The notes under the pieces: generated by a model
What the model was told of the DNA's origin: nothing
Seen by the model: the letters and a program-made list of their open reading frames with translations, nothing else
Database searches by the model: none
Virus record (IMG/VR): IMGVR_UViG_3300028025_003802
Span: 1-31,233 of that record
Direction: 5' to 3' (one strand)
Length of the DNA stretch: 31,233 nucleotides
Origin: a virus
Position numbers and translations under genes: made by a program
Part shown: in pieces, positions 19,895-25,908 of the stretch
Numbering within the stretch: the first letter of the stretch is position 1
How the letters are laid out: each line of letters opens with the position of its first letter

Positions 19895-21072
19895 TGTAGC
19901 TCAACTAGACGCCCTATGGGTGACACTAGGTACCCATCTGGCGGCAGTGCGCCGTGTCCTTTGCTTTTGCGTTGATGCGCTATAATCGACCGCATGAGCG
20001 TATGAAGCTCTTCCTCGTCCTTATAAAGGAACTCCTCCATTTTGGTGAGGCTACCAAACTTCTCAGTGGGCGTCTTACTGGTGTGGAGAGCCCAAGACTG
20101 GCCCGCCCCAGTTACAAAGCCGTACTTTTTAGCAAACGGCATTACGGCGGCTACGTTATCGTAGGAGCCCTCTGGCAATCCCTTCTCGTTCTTTGGGCTT
20201 AAATACAACTGATACTCGCCCTCCTTGATCGAGGAGCCGTGCTTGGTCTTTTCGAACTTGAAAGCCTGCTCACTATATTCGTGTACCTCGACTCCGTGTT
20301 CGTCCTTACCCATGTGCTCCTTCCGCAATTTAAGCCAGAGCTTGGTGGACGGGATGTGGTTGATCTGGCGACCGCCAGGAAGAGTCATTGGATTGCCCAG
20401 GACAAAGCCAACCTTCGACCTGAACTGGTTGATGTTCCAGATGGTAACCCAGTGCCCCTCTCTACGCTCCTTCTGATTATTTGAGGTGATCTTGGAACAC
20501 ATCTTCCCCATCAGCCTCGGATGTGCTGCCATTAGATCGTCCTCGGCGGACTTCTCCAACATCTTCATCGGGACTAGAGACGGGAGGGAATCGACAACGA
20601 TAAGGCCGATGGACTTTACTCCCATCCATTCGTCCAAGATATCTACACCCTGCTCGCCATAATCCGGCGTAGCGACAACCATCTTTTCTATGTTGACCCC
20701 AAGCCTCTCCGCCCACTCAGAGTCGAACATGCCCTCCGCATCGATCCATCCGACCACCTTATCTGGGTGCTTCCTCTGGAACTCAGCTACGCCTTTGAGA
20801 CACGCAGTAGTCTTACCGCAGCTCTCCAACCCATAAAGCATCGTGATATACCCTTGCGGGAATCCACCGAGTAGGGCGAAGTCCAGCATGAAGCACCCAG
20901 TCGGAATACGGTTACACTCAACCGTATCAGACGCTTTAGAAACCAACTGAGCGTTGTGGATTCCTTTGATCCTCTCCATTGACTCTAAAACGTCTTTAGG
21001 TAGGCCAGCCTGTGGCTTTTCCTGCTTTGTGGCCGGAGCAGCCTGTTTAGCTCTTTGTCGTGTAGTAGCCAT
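19891..21072 (-). CDS. RecA/UvsX-type recombinase, 393 aa
   Basis: Strand-exchange ATPase. Walker A is GLESCGKT (residues 81-88), Walker B LIVVDS (157-162), the putative catalytic Glu lies in DAEGMFD (E113), and the L2-region block WVTIWNINQFRSKVG and GGRQINHIPSTKLWLKLRK follow. The C-terminal 120 residues differ from bacterial RecA. The Ala/Lys/Gln-rich N-terminus is probably flexible. It lies between a small unknown gene and the nuclease pair, as in phage recombination-dependent replication clusters. Confidence 0.93.
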   Translation of the reverse strand: MATTRQRAKQAAPATKQEKPQAGLPKDVLESMERIKGIHNAQLVSKASDTVECNRIPTGCFMLDFALLGGFPQGYITMLYGLESCGKTTACLKGVAEFQRKHPDKVVGWIDAEGMFDSEWAERLGVNIEKMVVATPDYGEQGVDILDEWMGVKSIGLIVVDSLPSLVPMKMLEKSAEDDLMAAHPRLMGKMCSKITSNNQKERREGHWVTIWNINQFRSKVGFVLGNPMTLPGGRQINHIPSTKLWLKLRKEHMGKDEHGVEVHEYSEQAFKFEKTKHGSSIKEGEYQLYLSPKNEKGLPEGSYDNVAAVMPFAKKYGFVTGAGQSWALHTSKTPTEKFGSLTKMEEFLYKDEEELHTLMRSIIAHQRKSKGHGALPPDGYLVSPIGRLVELQ

Positions 21073-21073
21073 G

Positions 21074-21394
21074 TTAGCCTTCAGTGGACATTACCTTGTC
21101 GTATTCCTCGTTCATCAGCTTATCTACCAGCTTAGAGATCTGCACGTATGCCTTCTCTGCTGCCTCCAAAGAGGGGTCACAAGGTAGACTCACGGTCACT
21201 CCGATACGAGCAGAGTTGTAGTCCCCGAGGTTCTTGGTCACTCCTCCCTCAACCGTGACATACCCCATATGTTGCTTAATCTCTGTAGTCTCCTTCAATG
21301 TACTAGGTTTCGTAACACTGATGACCTCGTCATTCTTTTTTACAGAGGACTCTACTGTGACTGTCTTTACCCTTCTCCTGTTTGCTGTGCTCAT
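21074..21394 (-). CDS. Unknown protein encoded between the SF2 helicase and RecA, 106 aa
   Basis: The C-terminal part has a distinctive pattern, GYVTVEGGVTKNLGDYNSAR followed by IGVTVSLPCDPSLEAAEKAY and a final helix (VQISKLVDKLMNEE). The N-terminus is basic and polar. I do not recognise a named family. The position suggests a recombination mediator or DNA-binding partner, but this is inference. The start is preceded by TACACACGAC, filling the 10-bp gap after the helicase stop. Confidence 0.7.
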   Translation of the reverse strand: MSTANRRRVKTVTVESSVKKNDEVISVTKPSTLKETTEIKQHMGYVTVEGGVTKNLGDYNSARIGVTVSLPCDPSLEAAEKAYVQISKLVDKLMNEEYDKVMSTEG

Positions 21395-21404
21395 GTCGTG
21401 TGTA
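21395..21404 (-). promoter_or_regulatory. Non-SD leader TACACACGAC
   Basis: The 10 bases between the helicase stop and the ATG at 21394 end in CACGAC, as do the leaders at 456 and 14962. There is no Shine-Dalgarno sequence in the gap. Confidence 0.35.
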
Positions 21405-22787
21405 TTATATTGACTGTCTATCTAACTGCTTAATTTTTACGTTACAGGTCTCAAAGCCTCTAAACCTAGCTCTAGCGTAGGCTTCGAAAATAGCTATCTT
21501 CTTGTCGATGATCGAGAACCACTTTGGTCTCTTTTTGCCTGGGAACGGTCTCCGTATACGGCCTATGGCTTGTATGTTGTCTGCGGATGGTAACGCCTCA
21601 ATACCGGCATCTAGCCTAGGGATGTCTACCCCTTCCTTCATCATTGTGTAGGTGGCTACGATTATAGTGGACTCCGCCTTTACCTTATCTAGGAACGCCT
21701 TGCCGTGCTTCTTACCAGAGGCTGTGCTCCTAGTAAATTGCCCGATCTCTTGCTTAGGTATCCCCGATGCCACCAGCCCGTCTATTATCAACTCTACGTG
21801 CTCGATGAATCTACTCAATACCACAATCGTGTAGCCATCGTCGTAGAGCTTACAGGCAAGGTTTACTATCATCTCATTCCTTTGCGATAGTTTTGAAAGC
21901 CACTGAAGTGGTTTGACATCCGACTTACACTTTGAAATCCAATAATGTTTTGTGCCTATGTGTTGAAAGTCTATCGCGTAACAATCACACTCTAAAGCCT
22001 TTGCCTTTGCGACTACTAGTGGTTCTCCAAAATAATTTTTGTAGATTGCATCGCATCCGTCTTTTCTATTTGGAGTGGCAGTAACCGCTATCTTAAAGCG
22101 GCTCTTGAACATAAACATTGTCGTAGAGAATACCCTGGCACCTAGCTTGTGGCACTCATCCCATGCAACTAGCCCAAAGTATTCCTTAAACGAATCAGGC
22201 CAATCCTTTAGAAAAAGATTGTGAATAACTGCGATCACTATCTTCTTACCCATCCACTGGTCGTTTGAGCCTTTTAGAACCGCTATCTCGCTCGGATCAA
22301 TACCAAGGTGCCTAACTGTCTCATCGACCCATTGGTCTGCCAGTACCGTAGAAGGTACGACAATCATCGCGGTCACGCCTAAAACACCAATTGTGTTTAG
22401 TATCGCTACCGTCTTACCCGTTCCGGTAGGAGCCACAGCCAATACAGACCAGTAGTCTTTAGTGGCGATAAGAAGGTCATCAAAGAACTTCTTCTGTCCA
22501 GGCGGTGCTTGTGGGTGCAGTGGGTTTGGTAGCCGTGCTGTAGAGTAGGATAGGGCTCCAGATGAAGTATGGTCTACCACCCGCATATTTGGCCACCTGC
22601 CCTCCGCAAATGCAAAAGGCACACCCAACTCGGTCTCTGTCTCGACAAACTGCTCTATCTTTTCCGGCGGGATTGGATCGATTGGCGATGGCTTAGGGAA
22701 GACGGTTAGTAGTCTTTTGGCCTGAGTGATCTCGGACTTCGAAATCTCAGACTTTAAGACCCAAAATAGATTGGAGATACTAGCCAT
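21405..22787 (-). CDS. SF2 DNA helicase, UvsW/XPB-like, 460 aa
   Basis: Helicase motifs in order: Walker A APTGTGKT (residues 119-126), Ia-like IVVPSTVLADQW, DEAD-box variant DECH (210-213), motif III VTATPNRKDG, then the second RecA-like domain with TIVVLSRFIEHVELI, the GVDIPRLDAGIEAL block and motif VI QAIGRIRRPFPGKKRP. The arrangement fits UvsW-type branch-migrating helicases that work with UvsX and SSB. The N-terminal 95 residues carry no recognised domain. The 24-bp gap before it holds palindrome copy 6. Confidence 0.92.
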   Translation of the reverse strand: MASISNLFWVLKSEISKSEITQAKRLLTVFPKPSPIDPIPPEKIEQFVETETELGVPFAFAEGRWPNMRVVDHTSSGALSYSTARLPNPLHPQAPPGQKKFFDDLLIATKDYWSVLAVAPTGTGKTVAILNTIGVLGVTAMIVVPSTVLADQWVDETVRHLGIDPSEIAVLKGSNDQWMGKKIVIAVIHNLFLKDWPDSFKEYFGLVAWDECHKLGARVFSTTMFMFKSRFKIAVTATPNRKDGCDAIYKNYFGEPLVVAKAKALECDCYAIDFQHIGTKHYWISKCKSDVKPLQWLSKLSQRNEMIVNLACKLYDDGYTIVVLSRFIEHVELIIDGLVASGIPKQEIGQFTRSTASGKKHGKAFLDKVKAESTIIVATYTMMKEGVDIPRLDAGIEALPSADNIQAIGRIRRPFPGKKRPKWFSIIDKKIAIFEAYARARFRGFETCNVKIKQLDRQSI

Positions 22788-22795
22788 CTTCCCTT

Positions 22796-22810
22796 TTGCA
22801 CATCGTTCAA
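22796..22810 (-). promoter_or_regulatory. Recurring palindrome, copy 6
   Basis: The coding strand reads TTGAACGATGTGCAA, a full consensus match. It begins 1 base after the SSB stop codon and lies 8 bases before the helicase ATG (AAGGGAAG spacer). Confidence 0.6.
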
Positions 22811-22811
22811 A

Positions 22812-23783
22812 CTAGCTGAAATTGATATCGTCGTCTTCAGCTTTTGTCGCTACTGGTGTCCTCCCACGGCGTGTCCTGAGCGGTGCGGCCTCCACCTCAG
22901 CATCGTCATCGGAATCGTTAACCACGGCTGCTGACTCGGCCTGAGCGCCCCTTGGGCGTCTTGCCGTTGGCTGCGCAACGGTTTCGGTCGCTGCTTCCTC
23001 GTCTTGTTTGTAAGACTGACTCGCCCTACGACTGCCAGGCGCTGCTCCACTACCAAACTCTTCAAGGAACTCGTCCACATCAGGTGCGGGCATCAATCCT
23101 TTATAGTTGTAGGGCGTGATGTCATCGTTTGCTGCGCGGATGACCTTATTGCCCTCACGGTTTTTGATCTCCTTGTGTCCGAATTCTTTCACAAGGTCTT
23201 CCTCGCCGTAGAAGTCTACAATGATGTTGCCTTCTTCGCCAGTGATAGGCATCCCAGTACCGTAGGAGTTGCGTTCCTTATCTCTCGCCAACAAGAGAGT
23301 CACTCCTCGAAAGGTTTTATACTTCTTCAAAGCAGCCTTCTCGATGCGTGCAAAGTCGTTGTACTGTCCACGTTTGAGGCAGAGAAACATCTTGGAATAT
23401 TCCTTCACCTCTCCAGTCTTTTTGCTGGTATATGGGCGATGAACCAAAACGCTAAGGTAGAGAACCAAAGTCGATTCGCGATCCGACTTACAAACAGGAC
23501 ACTCTGCCTCATTTCGAACGCAAGGTACGATATTACCGTACTTCCCGTCAGCGCCTTTGAGGTTGTGTTCCGGCCTTGCAAATCCGGCTTCCAATGATTC
23601 GTCCAGAATCGTCACTTCGCATTCGGCTCCTGGCTCAAGCCAAAAGCGAAAGGGCATAAGCGCCTTATCGGCCTTTGCCTGGACTCGCTGCTCTTCATCC
23701 TGAAACATACGTCCAACTCTGGACTCTTGCACCTCAGTGTTTGCTACTGGGGCTGTTACTCGTCTGCGTGTTACTTCACTCAT
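22812..23783 (-). CDS. Single-stranded DNA-binding protein, gp32-like, 323 aa
   Basis: A zinc site is suggested by H73, C88, C95 and C98 (PCVRNEAECPVCK), as in T4 gp32-like proteins, in an N-terminal OB region (residues 40-230: PFRFWLEPGAECEVTIL, YLSVLVHRPY, NIIVDFYGEEDL). The C-terminal 80 residues are low complexity and end in the acidic tip EDDDINFS, the usual protein-interaction tail. It binds ssDNA during replication and recombination. Leader: ACACAAAAACAAAAAC before the ATG, no Shine-Dalgarno sequence, suggesting high A-rich-driven translation. Confidence 0.88.
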   Translation of the reverse strand: MSEVTRRRVTAPVANTEVQESRVGRMFQDEEQRVQAKADKALMPFRFWLEPGAECEVTILDESLEAGFARPEHNLKGADGKYGNIVPCVRNEAECPVCKSDRESTLVLYLSVLVHRPYTSKKTGEVKEYSKMFLCLKRGQYNDFARIEKAALKKYKTFRGVTLLLARDKERNSYGTGMPITGEEGNIIVDFYGEEDLVKEFGHKEIKNREGNKVIRAANDDITPYNYKGLMPAPDVDEFLEEFGSGAAPGSRRASQSYKQDEEAATETVAQPTARRPRGAQAESAAVVNDSDDDAEVEAAPLRTRRGRTPVATKAEDDDINFS

Positions 23784-23822
23784 GTTTTTGTTTTTGTGTT
23801 TGATTTCCGACTAGCGGGTATC

Positions 23823-23841
23823 CGTGGATATCAGATCCACG
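23823..23841 (-). promoter_or_regulatory. Hairpin upstream of the SSB gene
   Basis: CGTGGAT and ATCCACG (7 bp) flank a 5-nt loop in the 74-bp gap between primase and SSB. No T-run follows on the coding strand. It may be a processing site, a weak terminator, or a self-regulation site such as gp32 uses on its own mRNA; the last is only an analogy. Confidence 0.4.
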
Positions 23842-23857
23842 AAAGTTTGGAAGGCAA

Positions 23858-24871
23858 TTAAGCCATAAAGTTTTCTTGACCGTCTACGATGTCTTTAACC
23901 TCTTCAAAGGTAAGGTGATCTGGATCTTGTACACCGGAAGGGTAACGGGCTACGTATGTGGGTACGTGAACCTTGAGTTTATCAGCGGCACCTCCGCCCT
24001 CATGCTTTCCGCTCTTATTCATCGTGCCATATACGCCCTGCCTACCTGCTGCATCATCGTCGTACAGTAGATAGACTGGTAAGCCGTAGTCAGCTATGAT
24101 AGCTGCTTGATAATCAGATAGATGCGAACCCATAGATGCTATAGGAGAGCAAAAGTGATCCGCACCGATCTCGTACATATTAGCCAATGCAAATAGCCCC
24201 TCGACCAAAAGTATGGGCTTCTCATGCTGTATCAGGTTCTCTCCAAGAATCAGACGGTCTTTTTTAAGCCCAGAGTAGTCTTTGACCTTCGCAAACTTCT
24301 GGCTCGGCCACTGATCCTTTGAAAGAATTGTCCTGCCTGTAAACCCAAAAAGCTGCTCCGCCCCGTCGAACACTGGGAACAGTATACGGCTCTCGTCAGG
24401 GTCAAATCTTAATCTGAGTAGCTCACATGTTTCCACCGAGATATCCCTTTTAGACAGGTAATCGACGGCCTTCTTTGAGGATAGAACATCTGGGTACATC
24501 CTGAAGTACAGGCCCCTATCTATGGGTGCGAGTTTAGGTTCGGACTCCTTCGTCGCCTCCCAATCCTGAAAGTTGTCGGGGGTCTCCTCAAGCATAGACC
24601 GGATTGCCAGTGAGTTGTAGTCATGCCCACGTAGCCCTCCTAGCTTTTCAAAGAACCGCGTAAGATTGCCTGTCTGCTTACAGGTAAAACAGTTGAACCC
24701 AGAGTAGCCATCATCCGCAATTTTCACGAAGAAACTTGGATTCGTATCTGTACCATACTCATGCAGGTACTCTGCGAATGGGCACTTACAGATGAGCCAG
24801 TTTCTCCGATTCTTGTGGAAGGGGACCACCCCTACCTCATTTAGAATATCCCTTAGTAAGGTCTCTTTCAT
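23858..24871 (-). CDS. DnaG-type primase, 337 aa
   Basis: The N-terminal zinc-binding domain has C28, C30 and C61-x2-C64 (CKCPF...FNCFTCKQTGN), like CHC2 fingers. The TOPRIM core is seen in ILLVEGLFALANM (E224) and YLLYDDDAAGRQG (D271-D273). RILFPVFDGAEQLFGFTGRT is typical of the segment before TOPRIM. The protein is short and lacks a C-terminal helicase domain; a separate DnaB-type helicase is encoded at 28881-30152. It overlaps the previous gene by 35 bp; alternative starts would cut into the zinc domain. Confidence 0.92.
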   Translation of the reverse strand: MKETLLRDILNEVGVVPFHKNRRNWLICKCPFAEYLHEYGTDTNPSFFVKIADDGYSGFNCFTCKQTGNLTRFFEKLGGLRGHDYNSLAIRSMLEETPDNFQDWEATKESEPKLAPIDRGLYFRMYPDVLSSKKAVDYLSKRDISVETCELLRLRFDPDESRILFPVFDGAEQLFGFTGRTILSKDQWPSQKFAKVKDYSGLKKDRLILGENLIQHEKPILLVEGLFALANMYEIGADHFCSPIASMGSHLSDYQAAIIADYGLPVYLLYDDDAAGRQGVYGTMNKSGKHEGGGAADKLKVHVPTYVARYPSGVQDPDHLTFEEVKDIVDGQENFMA

Positions 24872-25037
24872 TTTTAAATAGCTCCTCTGACAAGATCTTA
24901 AGCCCCTGGGATAGCTGCTTATTCTCTTTGGTAAGCGCCTCTACCTGCTCGCATAGTTGCTTAGAGCGCAGCCGTTCAGACGCTATAGTCTCGTTGAGCA
25001 CCGTCCATTGCGTCCATGTAATTTGATGTGTACTCAT
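24837..25037 (-). CDS. Coiled-coil small protein, 66 aa
   Basis: Almost one helix, with heptads (EQVEALTKENKQLSQGLKIL and SEELFKNERDL). It overlaps the primase start by 35 bp and the preceding gene by 4 bp. Its position next to the primase allows a role as a small replication accessory, but nothing in the sequence proves it. Confidence 0.55.
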   Translation of the reverse strand: MSTHQITWTQWTVLNETIASERLRSKQLCEQVEALTKENKQLSQGLKILSEELFKNERDLTKGYSK

Positions 25038-25321
25038 AGTTCTTTCCCTTCTGAAATTATCGGGCCTAGCTTTATCAATATGTCGGTTATCGCCTTATCC
25101 TCCTCGACATAAGTCAGCGCCTCATTCCACAGCTTGAAATACGCCATACCATGCGCCTCGCCAAGGCAACAGGCACTGATCTTAATTGACAGTCCGTTAT
25201 CTAGCTCGTTGTTGAAAAAATACGTAACCAGAAAATGCTGTTTCCTGCCTAGCTTACAATCCACCCTTAGGCTTGGGTCATTTGCAATGGCGACTGCTTG
25301 GTCAGCAAGGTGCTCTTCCAT
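25034..25321 (-). CDS. Hypothetical protein, 95 aa
   Basis: Not recognised. Alpha/beta composition (HFLVTYFFNNELDNGLSIKI, GEAHGMAYFKLWNEALTYVE). The ATG lies 6 bp after a strong 10-bp hairpin, which may end transcription from upstream or regulate this start. It overlaps the coiled-coil gene by 4 bp. Confidence 0.6.
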   Translation of the reverse strand: MEEHLADQAVAIANDPSLRVDCKLGRKQHFLVTYFFNNELDNGLSIKISACCLGEAHGMAYFKLWNEALTYVEEDKAITDILIKLGPIISEGKEL

Positions 25322-25327
25322 AAGAAG

Positions 25328-25353
25328 AGCCAGCCCAAGTTACTGGGCTGGCT
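25328..25353 (-). terminator. Strong inverted repeat before the 95-aa gene
   Basis: A perfect 10-bp stem, AGCCAGCCCA and TGGGCTGGCT, with a 6-nt loop in the 50-bp gap. On the coding strand it is followed by CTTCTTATG, a weak T-rich run that includes the next start codon; on the opposite strand it is followed by ATTATAAT. It could act as a terminator or attenuator, or hide the start of the 95-aa gene. Confidence 0.5.
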
Positions 25354-25371
25354 ATTATAATCTGTGACAGG

Positions 25372-25818
25372 CTACTTGACCACTGCTACCGACACATTTT
25401 CGTCGCCTTGCTCCTCGCGTGAGCACCTCAGTGCCAGGTCAGATCCGCACTGGTCTACCACTGACTTCTGAGTTGCAGATACGACCTTGATGAACACCTC
25501 CGGCGAAACAAACTTTGCCAAAGCCTCCACATCGATCACCCGCCTGACGGTTGATTTTACCTTGGCCTCGATCAGGACTGACGAGCCTACCTCTGACTCC
25601 GCCTTCGTCACGAACGAGTCTACGTTCGCAACCTTCATCGCAGTATACAACTCCTCGCGAGCCTTTTCAGCCGCCCGCTTGGCCGCGTTTGCGGCGACGT
25701 TATACTGGTGGTACTGAGCGGCAAGCCGCTCCATCGTTACCATAGCCGCATCCGGCTTTTTGCGAGTGCGTGTAGGAGCTGAGGTGGTCTGGGTTAGTTT
25801 GGAAGCAATTGATGCCAT
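25372..25818 (-). CDS. Hypothetical protein, 148 aa
   Basis: An N-terminal Ser/Thr/Lys-rich segment (residues 1-24) is followed by an Ala-rich helix (YHQYNVAANAAKRAAEKARE), then beta-like SSVLIEAKVKSTVRRVIDVE and a C-terminus with two cysteines. It is not a named family to me, though similar Ala-helix proteins occur near phage polymerases. The leader CCAAAAAAAACTAAT before ATG is A-rich without SD. It has its own gaps on both sides and may be made separately from its neighbours. Confidence 0.65.
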   Translation of the reverse strand: MASIASKLTQTTSAPTRTRKKPDAAMVTMERLAAQYHQYNVAANAAKRAAEKAREELYTAMKVANVDSFVTKAESEVGSSVLIEAKVKSTVRRVIDVEALAKFVSPEVFIKVVSATQKSVVDQCGSDLALRCSREEQGDENVSVAVVK

Positions 25819-25908
25819 ATTAGTTTTTTTTTGGATGTGGATGCCAGCGGTGCTGACGGTCTGAAGCTACCACAGCATAAAAGCTGCGCAACTTATTTTG
25901 AAAAATAT
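25819..25908 (-). other. 90-bp gap between DNA polymerase and the 148-aa gene
   Basis: The coding strand holds an A/T-rich start (AATATTTTTCAAAATAAG), then TTGCGCAGCTTTTATGC, which loosely resembles the recurring palindrome, and the A-rich leader. It may contain a promoter; no firm element is visible. Confidence 0.3.

Noticed and set aside
20477-20716. Minus-strand 79-aa frame inside recA, and 22850-23080 inside the SSB gene
   Set aside because: Alternative frames of clearly conserved proteins; composition is Arg/Gly- or Ser/Arg-rich with no motif.
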